64,000 nucleotides of DNA from Sipunculus nudus (lineage: Eukaryota > Annelida > Sipuncula > Golfingiida > Sipunculidae), in the NCBI GenBank assembly GCA_026874595.1, contig CM049316.1:14077839-14141838 (forward strand). The letters are read 5' to 3'. Within the stretch, counting starts at the first letter, position 1. Each line of letters starts with the position of its first letter. The translations under genes and the position numbers were made by a program. Below are positions 47,022-59,935 of the stretch, in pieces. Below the pieces are notes generated by a model. It did no database searches. It was not told where the DNA came from and saw only the letters and a program-made list of their open reading frames with translations.

Positions 47022-47991
47022 ATTAGCAGAATTCATAAATACAACCGTAGCCGAGTCCGCTGTTCTTCTCGTTTACTGCCAATGCGAATGCCGAATTCTC
47101 TGACAACCCGTACTGCAATAACAATATAAGTACGCAACATTCTTTATATCAAAGTAAACTTCTGTCACTAATGTTTTATGTATGGACAGTAGAATATTTA
47201 CCCACGTTATTATTATATGCTTTAATATGAAGAAGGACAGCGAAACAGAATTTATTTGGCTAATGGACCTCCGACTACACCCAGATTAAGAATTTTTTGC
47301 TTATTTTTACAAAGTCATTGGAGAATGTGCTGTTCATTAAATTTGATGTCAGAACGCCGATGCATTATGTATACTGAAATATACGAACGAATCCCACCAG
47401 AGCTGAGCCGGTCGTAGTTAATTGCTAAAAACAAAAAGTAAACAATAAAATTTGAAATAGTAACGATCTTTAATCCAAAGCTTAGGACAGTCAGGTTGAC
47501 CATCTTGCTTCATAGCGGTAACGATAAATACGACCAATAAATTGAGAGTGTTTTCCGCGTATACTGTATTTAAGATGTCTCTTGAGCAAAGACAAATTAA
47601 TTGAAAGGGTATGCATCATATCAAATATTAATGGATAATTCAATAGACTCAGACTTTGTTATGTTATACCATGATCCCTACCGTAATCGATAGGTAATGA
47701 CTAACGCACTTAGGCCGTACTGAGGTCAGTGTGAGCGTAGCATTATAGATTCACATGCCAATTATTATATTAACATTGGAGAGAATGGCCTCTTTCACCT
47801 ATTCCTCCGTCGACGAACTTCGCCCTTTAAAATATTGTTGCGTTTGAATGGAAAGAGAGAAAAATAAACTTAGAAATCCATTCCCTTGAAATTGCCGGCA
47901 ACATGTTTCTCAATCAACATATGTTAGATCGGAAACGACATTTTTCTGACAATAAAAAGATGTTGGAAGCAATCAATTTCTCCCCAAGGAC
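47022..47991. other. No gene seen
   Basis: AT-rich; a 62-codon minus frame only. Confidence 0.5.
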
Positions 47992-48336
47992 ATGACCACA
48001 CAAGTACATATTAGAATAAACTACTTTCTAGGACTTTGCATGCGACTTCCTTGTGTCCAACTTTCATTTCCTTACACAATCTCCCGGCAGTTCCAAGGAC
48101 AAGTCAAACGGTGTTGTTTTGACTTTGTCACACAGGACTTTGGACGAGCTCTGCGGAAAAGAGTACCTACTTACAGAGACCAGTCTCGGGGATTGGATAT
48201 TGCGGACCCTATCGCACGAAAAGTCACGGGGTCTTATTACCATTCCCAGGGATCAATGACCGTGAATGTATTCATCTGGAGTACACAATTTCCTGTCTCT
48301 GATTTTCTCTGGTGGAATAAAAAGACAGGTCCATGA
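47992..48336 (+). CDS. Unrecognised 114-codon ORF, tentative
   Basis: This is an open frame of 114 codons with no low-complexity content. A second plus frame (48053-48259, 68 codons) overlaps it in another phase and contains DELCGKEYLLTETSLGDW, which reads more protein-like than the longer frame. Two open phases over the same 200 bases mean at most one is real; the moderately GC-rich composition favours long chance frames. No domain, signal peptide or promoter was seen. Confidence 0.2.
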   Translation: MTTQVHIRINYFLGLCMRLPCVQLSFPYTISRQFQGQVKRCCFDFVTQDFGRALRKRVPTYRDQSRGLDIADPIARKVTGSYYHSQGSMTVNVFIWSTQFPVSDFLWWNKKTGP

Positions 48337-50499
48337 TGTCTGCATTGAATATTTGCAATTTTTGCTGTATCCGATATATTAAACCATGATATACAACAGT
48401 TAGATATTTGGTTTGCACTCTGTGGAGAAATTTATGTTGTAAGCTGTGAGATCGTGCAACTTGCAGTTTTGTAAATGCTGTGATAGAACGAAACGTTCAG
48501 ATATTTTTGGTAATGTGACTTGAGGATTGCGGATGGCTCAGATGTTGAAGCTGAAGTGGGCTGGTACTCTTTTTCCACGTATATTTATCGTGGTAGTTGA
48601 ATCACTGCAAGATTGCTTCGGTTCTATTCTAAAGGATGTTTATAGTCACTGTATGTATTACTGATATACGGTGAGTCACCTAAATTATTATTTACTTTAT
48701 TTTTCTAAGAAGCACATGAACCCTCGGTATACCTGGGCTGCAACTCTGAATCCCATTATTTTTACTTCAAGTTCTTTCATCGTATATTTCCATTTTGAGA
48801 CAAATTATACAAAATGGTACTCGAATACATCGACAAAAATTTTTAAATGCGAAAGCATCTTTTCTGAATTTTCTAAACCATACTATAATAGACCCGAGAA
48901 AACAAAAAGACAGTTATGCTGCGAAGAGGCGTAGAAAATACATACAGTGATCACTCAAAGAGTTTGTATGAGGCTTTACAAGTATGGTGTATTATATACA
49001 CTTTTATTTTTTTATATAAAATGTGTTTTGTTGTGTACTAATCGCATTTTATATGTGGTGTAAAAACATGACGTTCAGAAATATATAATTAGAATACGGA
49101 GGCATAGTAATACTGATATCATATCGATCTTTTTGTAGAAACAATCCCTTTCTTTAGGTTCTGAATCTGACATAGGTATACGAGGTTTACGTATCTTTTC
49201 AAGACCAATGACTGAAGAGCGGGCTTTTGTTTGCTAATTTTATGATTACTTCAGTTGGAATTGTATATTTATTCTCTTCAAGTTACGTCCTTTTTGGCGT
49301 CGACGATTAAAGAACAGGAATAGCTTTAATAAATGTACTTTTTTGTCTGAGACCCCGAAAAGGAGAAGACGAAAAAGAAATCCCTGAAGCGCATGTGTTA
49401 AGGTTGAATTGCTGGTTTTGTTTACAGATCACAAATTTTCTGAGTGTTCCTATTTGTGATACTGAATGCAGTCGGCTTAGACTCAGTGCAAGTGTGTCCA
49501 CCTGTTTAATGTTTGGACTCCCTCAGTGTATGATATCAAACGATTACTTCTAGATGTGTAGAACTAGATGTGTATAGTTGCAGCTTAGAAGGATACCTCC
49601 GTAAAGATCATAATCAAACTTTTCTGTGTCTACACAGCATCACGCCCATTAATACGGTTCACAGGTATGGCCCTAATATCAAAGAAAATGGCCCGGACTT
49701 TGCAGGAACAAAGAAATCACGCTATATTATAATGGTAAATAATCCTTTGATATAAGATATATTTGATATAATAAACTTCAACATCTAATAGATTATTTCT
49801 TGGGTGTCCTATATGTAAAAAAAATTATTATCTAAACCTGTTCAGAGTGTCTTACATACCAAAAGGGAATCGTAATATTATCGCCACCGCGGCCTTAAGA
49901 TCCATCAGTAAATCAGAATAATGTAAAACCCACTCCATCTTCCAACAAATGAAAATTGCGCATGATATTTCACCCATTTAAGCAGTTGATCAATTCTCTT
50001 TGTTTTCTGTCTTTTTGTATAGGAGGCCACAAGTTGAACAGATGACGCCGAGCCTGGTATATGCTGTGGAAACTGCTGACATCTCTCCTCAAGAAGCTGA
50101 CTGAAGTTTAGCACACCCGATGTTTCCAGCTATTTTAAGATTACCTATTATTATTAAATACTATCTGCATCCATGTAAAATCAACGGCTCTGTCTGATAC
50201 ATATTTTTGTATTGAGCTGATAGGAACTAAACGACGTATATTTTAATCCCTAGGCTTTTGCAGGAACTTTTTTATGTGTTTCACTTATATGATATCAAGA
50301 TTCCTTCTGCTAGAATCCTTAAGAAACACCCTCAGAACCCGTGTTTCTGACAATGTTTTACATGAAATGTGCATGTATGAACGAACGACTGATTTGTAGA
50401 TTCTGGCGAGGTCCCAAGTCCCCAAGAGATTAAGGACCCTTAGAACTGTGTGCAATCCCCCCCCCCCCCCGGGCTTTGAAAAAAAAACTTTTATTTTCA
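48337..50499. other. No gene supported; C run at 50457-50470
   Basis: An 87-codon frame at 48671 and short frames near 49307-49755 and 49905-50114 lack features. A G/C-run context at 50400-50475 resembles the G-tract repeats. Confidence 0.45.
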
Positions 50500-50850
50500 A
50501 GCAACCAATAAATCGGCCGAACTATTAAACCCATGGTTATCATGAAAAGATACTTCTGAATGTATAAAAAGCAACATACCTGCAAACCTATAAAACGGTG
50601 ATCGTGTAAAGGCTCTCAGCTCTTTGTGTCCACTCAAAGGAAAAGTGCTCCCTATTAAAAGATTCATGTGAACATGTGTTCCGCACTTGAATTAATTATC
50701 TTTACTTCCTTTTGACAGAGTAAAATTCCTTTACAGGCGAATAATGGAAATGGGGTTCAGTGGGGATAACAGGTCGCCTCTTGAAAAGAATGACAGGCGA
50801 AAAATGTCTTGCTGGACATTTGTAGAGGGTAAGGTTGAGACATATCAATA
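50500..50850 (+). repeat. Diverged direct duplication, copy 1
   Basis: Shares in order with copy 2 (51270-51610): ATCATG, CTGAATGTATAAAAA, TACCTG, a GGTGATCGT/GGTGGTCAC block, ACTCA, CTTTTGA, GAGTAAAATTCCTTTA, AGGCG, ATGGAAATGG, CAGTGGGGAT and a CGAAAAATG block. Identity is about 65% by eye. Unit identity is unknown; both copies are preceded by C or AC runs at similar distance. Confidence 0.55.
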
Positions 50851-51195
50851 AACCATTTCATTTTAGAGGTAATAAAAATCACCACAATATATATTTTCTT
50901 ATAAACCATTATGACTAAGGACCATTCCTTTGTCCCCGTGTGGAAGCCACCCATTCGTATTTATTTGTTCTGCCACTGGAAAGGTGAACTCGTGTTACTG
51001 AAGCATGACAATGTTCACACATGAAACGCATACACGTGAACACATGACTGATATTAAAGGAGATTCTGGTGGAGGTCTGTACGTCCTGACTACAGATTCT
51101 TGTTTGTTTTTAATCTAAAGATGTACTAGTGATATTTTTTTCATGTTTCACCGTCCCTACAGACAACGGATCTTAACAAATATATGTAAACCCCT

Positions 51196-51221
51196 CCCCC
51201 CCCCCCACACACACACACACT
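51196..51221 (+). repeat. (C)n-(AC)n microsatellite
   Basis: A C run of about 11 bases passes into (AC)8. Confidence 0.95.
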
Positions 51222-51269
51222 CCCATCCAGCTCGAATGATAATTAAGGGGCTTCATTTGGAAAAAAATC

Positions 51270-51610
51270 AAACAACACATGACTTGGCCAAACTTTTGAA
51301 ATCATGGATATCGGGAAAAATATTTTTGAATGTATAAAAATCAACGTACCTGTAACCCATAAAAAAATGGTCAAACGGTGGTCACATCACTGGACTCAGT
51401 GCCCAGTCTTGACCAAACTGAAAATCCCTCTCATTTAAAGCGGAGTCATGTGGTCTTTTGATTGAAATCCTTTTGAGAGAGAAAATTCCTTTAGAGGCGT
51501 TACAATGGATACGGGGGATCAACGGGGATTATAGTGGACCCGCGTGACCGCGTATTGCACGAAAATGCCTTTTGGGCAGGACATGTGCTTTGGCCACGGT
51601 CTTAACAAGC
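51270..51610 (+). repeat. Diverged direct duplication, copy 2
   Basis: Partner of 50500-50850, offset about 770 bases. It includes TTGAATGTATAAAAATCAAC and AGAAAATTCCTTTAGAGGCG, followed by GATCAACGGGGATTATAG and a GC-richer CCGCGTGACCGCG. Confidence 0.55.
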
Positions 51611-53024
51611 TAGTGAAAATCCCCGAGGCGCCTCCTGAAAAAGCGTCACAGGCTTGGAGGACCTTGCAGCACAAAGGAAATAGGGGCATCTAATGGGGAA
51701 ATATTAAAATTATTAATTATTCAGCATAAAAGGGCATAAACCCGCAAAATAAAAAAAAAATTGTACTATAAGAGCACACCACCGATACGTCTGCCGAATT
51801 TGGAGAGTCAAATCAGAACGGAAGCAGGTAAACCGTGGTCTAGAATAAACCCAACTCCATATTAATTATATAGATTAATTATATATGGCGGAGGTCCAAC
51901 AAATACCCAACAAACCTTAAATCCATCATCTTAATTCAGATACACAATAGAAGTCAATAGCAGAATTCGTCTCCAACAAGATAGTTGACTAATTATTGTG
52001 CAACATGGTGTCATATGAACTGATTAACAGATTAAGTTTTCTTTCATGCTAAGAGATAATGCCTTGAAACTTCCAATCTATATGTAATTTGAAACAGTGT
52101 GAAATTCATCATGTAATTCTGTATCATGTATTACTGTCTGGTAAACACTCAAAAAGCAATGTTTGAATTAATGGAATTTATGCTAGATTGCTCAACCAAA
52201 GAATTCTGCGTTGAACATGTGAGGTCAATGAAAAATCTTGAATTCAGAGGCTCCTTATTGTTAACGTGTTGTAAATAACCTACTATAAGGAATGATGTGA
52301 ACGCAGAGATCCGGTCTTTATATGGGCAGCAACATCACGTAAAGATAAATGTTGTATTGATTGTTATATGTTCAGATTAGTTTAGAATGTTACGAAATCC
52401 CGGCGGACTGCAACACCTGCTTAATGACGTATATCTATTGTTCTGACACAGGGTTATGGATATTTCATGCCACCTGGGAACTTGGGCCAATTTTGCGACT
52501 TTTTTTATCTTCACACGCACTTCGTCCCATAACCTGAACTCTCCCCTGGGCGACACGGACACAAACAATAGTTATATTATCGCTCTAGCTCTAAAGTATT
52601 GTTATCGTGTCGTATAACGTATTTTACTGCTTAATACTTTACTTAAACCATTGTTCTGTAAGAGCTTTTGGCTCGCCGTCCATTAGAAACACATAAGGTT
52701 AAGCAGACAAAGGGGAAAAAGACCAAGTTGGGCATCAAGGGATTCGCATACGCTTTGTGTTTGCATCGTAAAAACTGGAAACAAATGAGCGATTCTGGCG
52801 ACATATCGGAGAATACTGACTATTTTGGAAACACTCAGATCTTGATGCTCGGTATAGATGAATCGGCATCTGAGCCGATGGGTTTGTTTTAGTACAAGAT
52901 CAGAACTTCCCTGGTACCAGGTGTAGGTGCAATGATTTTAGGTCTTACGACGGATACGATTGTGTAATTGCTGATTTTCTATTGCTTTTGGTTGTCTGGC
53001 GAAAGTGCCGCGCCCCTCAAAGAT
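51611..53024. other. No gene supported
   Basis: TTAATTATATAGATTAATTATA at about 51862 is a short direct duplication. A 74-codon frame at 52668-52892 (MARRPLETHKVKQ...) is lysine-rich and unrecognised. Confidence 0.45.
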
Positions 53025-53600
53025 TAAAAGAAAAGACCATAAAAGACAAACAATAGAAAGTGAAAGTAGAGACAAAAAGAAGGAAGAGAGGATGAATATT
53101 TATGAATAAAATTAAAAGAGAAAAGAAAAGAAAAAGAAAGGGAAGAAATGAAAATCAGTAAAAGAAATGAAACCATAGAAATAACGAGATAGAAGAGCTA
53201 GAACAGAGAGAAATTGACATGGAAAGAAAACGTACAGGTTTTGAGATCAAAAGAAAAAACCTTGGGGGGGGGGGGAGGGGTTAAATTTAAGCGGTGAAAG
53301 GGGATAGGGAAAATGTACAAGAAAACATATGAAAAATAGGAAAGGAAAGGGAAGAAAGCGTAATGGAAAGTAACCATAAAGACAAAAAAATAAAGGTACT
53401 TAAAGAAATGGAAAAATTGAAACAAAAGGTATTGAGATCAATAGAAAAGAAAACGAAGGGAAAATGCAAGAAAGTACATGGAAATAGAGAAAATGAAATG
53501 AAATGAAATGAAAGTAAACGAAAGGTAAGGATAAGGAAAACAAAGAAAGGATGGGACGATCAGTAAAAAAGCAAAGAGAGGGGAAAAGCAGAAACTATTT
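53025..53600 (+). repeat. Purine-rich (A/G) low-complexity tract
   Basis: Over about 575 bases the plus strand is dominated by A and G in AAAGAAA/GGAAA/GAAATG words, with a G run at 53264-53275 and ATGAAATGAAATGAAATGAA near 53494. Pyrimidines are scattered singly. Minus frames of 60-75 codons encode Phe/Ser-rich strings and are artefacts. Such tracts can form triplex DNA. Confidence 0.85.
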
Positions 53601-53895
53601 TTGTTACAGTCACAATGTATGCTGCAGTTGAATGGTTAATTTATAGCAACTAACGAATAGGAAAACAAGGAAAACAATCGACCACCAAAAAACACGGAGG
53701 AAATTATAGCTGTGTGACAGTCTGTCGTCTGTTTTCCCCATGGAACGTCAGTTTAGAACTACAATACTACCATTTAAATGGGCATACAACGTAAGGTAGT
53801 TCGTTACACGGACGAAAATGATAAAGACAGAGATGATGATAGAGTAAATTTATAAAGTGCGAATATCGTGAATATTTCTATTTAATCTATAATAT
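53601..53895. other. No gene seen
   Basis: AT-rich; nothing recognisable. Confidence 0.5.
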
Positions 53896-53910
53896 CACAC
53901 ACACACATGC

Positions 53911-53950
<40 letters not shown>
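53896..53950 (+). repeat. (CA)n and (TC)n microsatellites
   Basis: A short CA run (53896-53906) is followed after seven bases by about 18 TC units (53914-53950). Confidence 0.95.
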
Positions 53951-53953
<3 letters not shown>

Positions 53954-56099
53954 ACAAGTCTTTGACTCAGAAATATATAGATCCTAATTTGTTGGCCACA
54001 TTTGTTATTTTGTCACATTTTTAGATGATACCCAGTTATCACATGATCAGGTGGAGATGACGCGGCGTACGGATGTCCCTGAGGTATTGGATATAAATCT
54101 GAAGAAGAAATCTGAAGTATCCCATACAGGAGGTTTAATGGCCGTTTTTTTTAAATATTTTCTGGCGTGTGTTCACTTGGTTATTGACTTTTCCACAAAG
54201 GAGTGGTTACGACATCGTCAGTCGATCAGATATTTTGTTCCTATTGTCCGCCCAGTCTGTTGATATCCGTGGTGTGTAGAAGTCTCCATTGTTCCATCAC
54301 GTGCACCAACAATGACAACCGGCTTAAGTTCGTTTGCTATATCTTGTGTGCTCAAATATTCATCCCGGAACATTGGGGGACATAAAACGTCTAATGGCAT
54401 GGCATATAATTACAAGGGAGAGTTATGAGTCAATTATGTGACCATAAGGACAGAGGACAAAGATATTTATCCATACGGCTTTATCAGCGGGACTCATGTT
54501 TGTTTAGATATCGATTAAAGTACATACTTCTCTGTGCTGTAATCATATTTTAGTTATAAAATATGCGAAGCCCGGGGCCATGTGGTTTCACTCTCTTTTA
54601 TACCCCAACCATGTGACGAGGTATTCAATTTTCTGGGTTGTTCTTACTTCGCTACTTGTGTCTATTAGCAACTTTACAAACGAACGGATTTTTTTTTTTT
54701 TTTATTTTGTGAGGAGCAAGGGTAAAACCCAACTAACAGTCCATTAAAATTGGAGATGGTCTTATCGCCATATATTTTAAAACTATTTTAAAGGATTATT
54801 TTCCGAGTACAATTGTGAAATAGAACGAATTTTGTCTCAACTGAGGCCGGGCACTTTATTAGTATTAGGGGGCTGTTCTGTAACTCACCTGTCAACGTAT
54901 TTGATTCTGTGGAAAATATGAAAGTTTAATCAGTATCCTCCCGGAGTTGTCCTTGTGGGCTCCGACTACACTTCTAATTTATTAATATTTTCATCAGTCA
55001 GTTCACCAGATCTACTATGAATTGGGGAACATTGTAAAAAAAAACAAAAAAAAAACAAAAAAAAAACGCTCTCAAACTGTTATACCATAGTAAGGAACGG
55101 AAGACTACTTCGATGGTCTTTCCTTTTGTAAAAGGAAAATGACATATCTTGATAGTGGCACTGTATGTATACTGAATTGGGATGAAGATGATCATATGAA
55201 TGGAAAGGTAATCTTATGATAAAAATAATATTCTGTAATTGATAAATATTTTTAAAAAATGTTGATAAATTTTTATAATTGATTATTATCAATAAAATTA
55301 CAGCATGTATTGCGGTTTAAGCATTGAACTAGACTGCTTATGGTACACGATTCAAACAACGAAAGAACCAGGACCGTGAAAAACTCAGACGACTTTATAA
55401 TTACATTAAATCTTATTTACCGCCGTCGTATTTTATTACTTAGTCCCTCCGATAGGCAAGAGACCTTTTCTTTAAAAATGCCAATTCAATGAGATTGAGA
55501 TTAATTAATTATTTATGCTTGGTTGAGAAACAAGAGGAAATCTTGAAAGTGATGTAAGCTTGAAACATTTTGTCTTCCTTCAAGGCTGTTTTGTAAAAAC
55601 TTAACCCTTTTTCCCTCAAGGCGGGTTATACTTTGCAAGAATAAATTCGCTGGATAAAATGTGAACAGCAAGCATGGGGCATTATTTATTTATTCATAGA
55701 TATTGCAGGAAAGGTCTACCTAAAAACGTCAAGTTAATTATTAGATGCCGTGATATTTTTTTCTCTTCAAAAAATGGTAAAAGTCATCTCATTTGAGTAT
55801 TCAGTGTAGTTAACATTAACGTCTGCCGTAATAACATACTGTGCGTTGCTTGTTATATGAATTCTCGGCATTTATACGTATATTGCACTTTCGTCTTAAT
55901 TTCATTTATGTTTCGAGGTTCAAATAATCATGGGTTGATTCTTAATGCCCGGCGAGCATTTCTCAGAAAATTTGGTGTATTTAACATTAAAATAAAAAGT
56001 CAAGTACGAAGTACTTATTTTGATGTTATTGCGACGTTCAACTTACATTAATGAGATCATTTTTATGACACTTATTCTGTGTACGAGGGTCAGACGCAG
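53951..56099. other. No gene supported
   Basis: Runs of T (54690-54706) and A-rich AAAAAAAACAAAAAAAAAAC (55037-55066) are present. Frames of 60-70 codons at 54051-54400 and on the minus strand at 54998-55292 lack features. The rest is AT-rich. Confidence 0.5.
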
Positions 56100-56340
56100 G
56101 TGAATTTCTGAAGATTGCGGAACACATGATCTGGCGAATGAATAATTATACTAGAATCAGACTCAGGAGAGGACAGGTCCCGCTAAGGCTAAACAATCTT
56201 GCTGGTTTCAGTCCTGTATCGGGACCCACAACAAAATCCTCCACAAAGTTTCATGCAAATCGGTTCAGTAGCCAATTTGCTTACAGACAAACTAACAAAC
56301 ACGAGAGAAAACATAACCTACCTGGCCGAGATGAATAGAG
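56100..56340 (+). repeat. ACAAACTAACAAAC / CATAACCTACCTGG repeat relic
   Basis: AAAGTTTCATGCAAATCGGT, TTCAGTAG, ACAGACAAACTAACAAACAC, GAAAACATAACC and TACCTGGCCGAGAT are in the order I recall for abundant invertebrate repeats with AAATCGGTTCAGTAG and ACATAACCTCCTTGGCGGAG ends. The 70-codon frame across it is not a gene. Confidence 0.5.
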
Positions 56341-57360
56341 GTTACACCTAAATCCCTTGTTTAATGCAATAGTATCTCCCATACATGATTCAAATTAACG
56401 CAAATTTTCATCGTGTGATAATGTGGTCGAACGGGGCGACTTCAACAACCAGTCCATCTATTCTGAACGCAATATTTTAACCTGAAATGACCTATTCACT
56501 TTCCAGGTATGTTACATAAATATGAAATATTGTGATTGCTCCTTAAGATATTATGGCATTTGCTAATATTTCGTTCTAACCCCGCTTGCATACAGGGGTT
56601 AAAATAAACTTACACCGAGCGAAATTAGTTTCGCAAAACATAATGTGCACGCAACCTTATTGCTGTACCGCGCAACTTCACTAACCAAGAATTTTCCAGC
56701 TTCCAGCTGATGTTTTAACAACGTATAAAACACGTTAATCGGAGAAATTGAATCTGTGCATGTTCAGTGACGGTTTTGCTGGGAAATTCAGGTATTCGGC
56801 CGAAATGAACTAATATCGTGAGATAATACACGTTATTGGAAATGTTTTTGTATCTTTAAGATTTCTCTAATATCATAACCCATGATCCCATGCACCTGAT
56901 TATAATCAAAGACAGGTCATCACCCTAGTCAGACATTTGGCCCTCAAAAGTGGAGCTAAAATATTGTATGTCCCGATGTTAGCCATAACACTTTCTGGAG
57001 TAATCGAATCACTGTGCAAAAAACCGAGTAACTAAACAATAAGATCGGATGGATCTTACCTATTCAAAATCTTACTGATTGCGTGTTTTTAACTACAAGC
57101 AAATACGCAGAAGGACACATGCACATCCGAAAAATAAACCAGATTCGTGCATTGCGCAGAATCGGACTCGCAAGAGTACGTCTCTGCTGGTTAGGGATTA
57201 TTGGTAAAGAAATTCTTTCTCCACTATGCTCTGGGGCTAATAACTACACGTAGGTATGTATGTAGTGAAAAGCAAGGTTATGTAGTCTGTTCAAACATAC
57301 AGGATAAGAATTGTTCCAAGGCAAGTTCTTTGTAAGGACTTATAAGTTATATATTGTAAG
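56341..57360. other. No gene seen
   Basis: Ordinary AT-rich sequence before the tandem duplication. Confidence 0.5.
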
Positions 57361-58226
57361 CATGCGAAGCATGTAGGAAGCAAAGTTGTGACAAGTAGTC
57401 TTGACCATTCCCACAATTTCTACCTGGAAGAGGTTCGTTTTGAGTGAAAACAACATCTGACGGAAGAGTGTCAGGTACGCGTTATCTCCTGCGCCTTATT
57501 TGATTGGTTGTGAGTCTTAAAAGACTTGAACATATTTACATTTATCAAGTGCCATTAAAAAGAAAATAATCGATTCGCTGAAAAATTTAACAAACAAAAC
57601 TTTTATTCATGATTATGTCACCCGTGGCAGTGTAGGATAAATGTTTTCAGTGAATCCCTTGTTAAGGACAACGTAGGACGAAAAAGTCACCGGCGTCAAT
57701 CTGTGCCGACGTCATATCATCATACACGGAAGGCTATAATTAAGGAGTCGGAGTTGTACTGTCCTGAAACAGCGGCATGGCGAGTACGCTGTAAACACTT
57801 TATAAACATGCGAAGCATGTATGTAGAAAAATAACCCTGGTCATTCCAACAAGTCCTAACTGGAAGAGGTTCGTTTAAGTAAAAACGACCCCTGGCGGCA
57901 GGGTGTCAGATAAGAGGTATCTCAAGCTCTGATTCGATTGGTAGTGAGTCTCAAACGACGTGGAAGTCACTATGTTTATTAGGGGTCATTAAAAGATAAT
58001 TATCGATTAATTGAGTACTTCAACAAACAAAGACCTTTTTCATGTTCATGTCATTCGTGGCAGTGTAGGATTAGTGTAAATCCCTTGTTAAGGACACTGT
58101 AGGACGAAAAAGTCACAGGTGTCAATCTATGCGGACGTCAAATCATTAAATACGGAAGGCTACAATTAAGTTGTCGGAGTTGTGGCATCTTGAAGCAGCA
58201 GCATGGCGAGTACGCTGTAAACATTG
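57361..58226 (+). repeat. Two-unit tandem duplication (446 and 418 bp)
   Basis: Each unit opens with CATGCGAAGCATG (57361, 57807), a hairpin, and closes with CATGGCGAGTACGCTGTAAAC. In between are shared CTGGAAGAGGTTCGTTT, GTGGCAGTGTAGGAT, AATCCCTTGTTAAGGACA and GTAGGACGAAAAAGTCAC blocks and a GACGTCA core. Identity is about 75-80% by eye with small indels. No frame is conserved between units. The family is unrecognised, though I recall GCATGCGAAGCATG as common in molluscan repeats. Confidence 0.85.
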
Positions 58227-59363
58227 GTGTAGAGGTTCATCTCGATCACTCTGTCCATCAGTCTGTCGGTTCTATCTTCCTGTGTACTCAGGCGAACAGC
58301 TTCACATTACAACAGAATGACTGACTTGCAAATTGGGTTTAGTTGGAGGAACCTTAATGATCTCCCAGGTTGCACTTAACAGCTTCTGTCCTTGTTTTCT
58401 TGAGTTGAACTTTTAAGTTCTCAGAGGTGGCTTTATGTAAAACTTTAACACTACAAGGCTCTTCAAAAGACATGCAGAAAACTGGAAGAACTCCTCGACG
58501 CCATACAGGGACTATAATAACAATCTGTCCAAACCGACCATGTTTGTCCTCTTTCTGTGTGTTACTTCCGACAAAGAGGTTATGTTTTCATCATGACTAT
58601 TTTTTATTGTTCATTTGACTATTTGTCCTTTAGCATGGTTACACCAAAAGGTACTGAAGCAATTTCAATGAAACTTATGACAGAGAGAGACATCGGCAAC
58701 ATGCCACTCTTCAGTAACAAGAGTTTTCCTAGTGAAAAGCAGATTAGGCACTGGCACTTATGTCAGTCAATGGGTAGCTAGGTTGAATCAAGGAGTTAAA
58801 CATGGGGGGAATTGAACAGCCCTGTATCACAATGAAAACGGATCCTTTGATTGAAAAAATTAAAATGATGATCCAGATTCCTTAAAAATATTAATGGGTT
58901 TTCCTTGCTTGTTACCCTATCCTTCCTGAAAATGTCATTAAGAGCTGTTCACTATTTTTTTCGTAAAGGTGCTAACAGATGAACCAACCAACGAACCATA
59001 AAGAGCGGATATATAATAAATGGTTTCATGAAACCGTTAAATAATCCGTCATTAAAAATGAATGTGACGTCATATTATCTATTTTATCTGGTTATTTAGG
59101 AAATTTGCTAATTGATACCAGAATATAAATAAGTGCTAGCTTTAGAGGTTTTCCCTGCCTGATAATCTCCTCGTGTATAAATTAGTGAGTACTTGGTAAG
59201 ACGAAGTCCTGCAACTGTCAGATTTATCTCCCCACCCCACTCCCCTAAATGACACGCTAACCACTCGACAACTGACGTTAATCCAATTATTAGCTAAGGA
59301 TTTAAGAGTGGTAAAAAAGCGTTATTCCTGTCTAAACATTGTCCATATATATCCCCCTGCACC
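58227..59363. other. No gene supported
   Basis: Frames of 63 and 74 codons (58427-58781) overlap in different phases. Composition is unremarkable and no repeat is recognised. Confidence 0.45.
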
Positions 59364-59500
59364 CAAACTCTCTCCGCGGATAGGTTCCCGCCTGGACGCT
59401 ATCCTGAGTGCTTACCTTATCGGACCCTGACAGGTTTATTTCTCCCTGTTTCTCGGATGTCACAGTTCGCATGTCGAAATTATAGGTTTTCTGTAACTAA
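59364..59500 (+). repeat. CCGCGGATAG-family repeat, copy 2
   Basis: AAACTCTCTCCGCGGATAGG, GGACGCTATCCTGAGTGCTT, CCTGACAGGTTTATT, CGGATGTCACAGTTCGCATG and TCGAAATTATAGG follow each other without the insertion seen in copy 1. The block TGTCGCATCCCCGCG is missing here. Confidence 0.7.
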
Positions 59501-59935
59501 AATAAAAAAAAAAGCTTTATTAGAGAGCAAGTCATTACACAAATTTAATGGTCACTAGAGCATAACGCTTGATACGTTAGTATCACCGGTTGAGTAAACA
59601 CGGTTCGCGGCGGCATCGGTTGGACCTGGGAAATCTCACAATAGAACCTTCGGATCCCATCATGACACGTGGAACAAAGACTGCTTATTACATAACTTGC
59701 TATTCGTTCTTTGTTTCGTTGCTGTTATTAAACATTCTTGGTCGAGTCCGGCATGGTTTTATGTCTGAAAAAATACCCAAAGAAAATAAGGGGACTTGGG
59801 TTGTCAAATACACGACTTAGGACCGTGTGTATAACGTCAGATCAACCAACAAATGGCTTATGAACTTCACTATCCCCCCATAATTTGACGATTTGATCGT
59901 GGTAAAATCTTAGCTCATACACGTTCCATGCTAAC
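59501..59935. other. Spacer between repeat copies; no gene supported
   Basis: A 76-codon frame (59590-59820, MSKHGSRRHRLDLGN...) has a hydrophobic middle but no recognised family. Confidence 0.4.
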
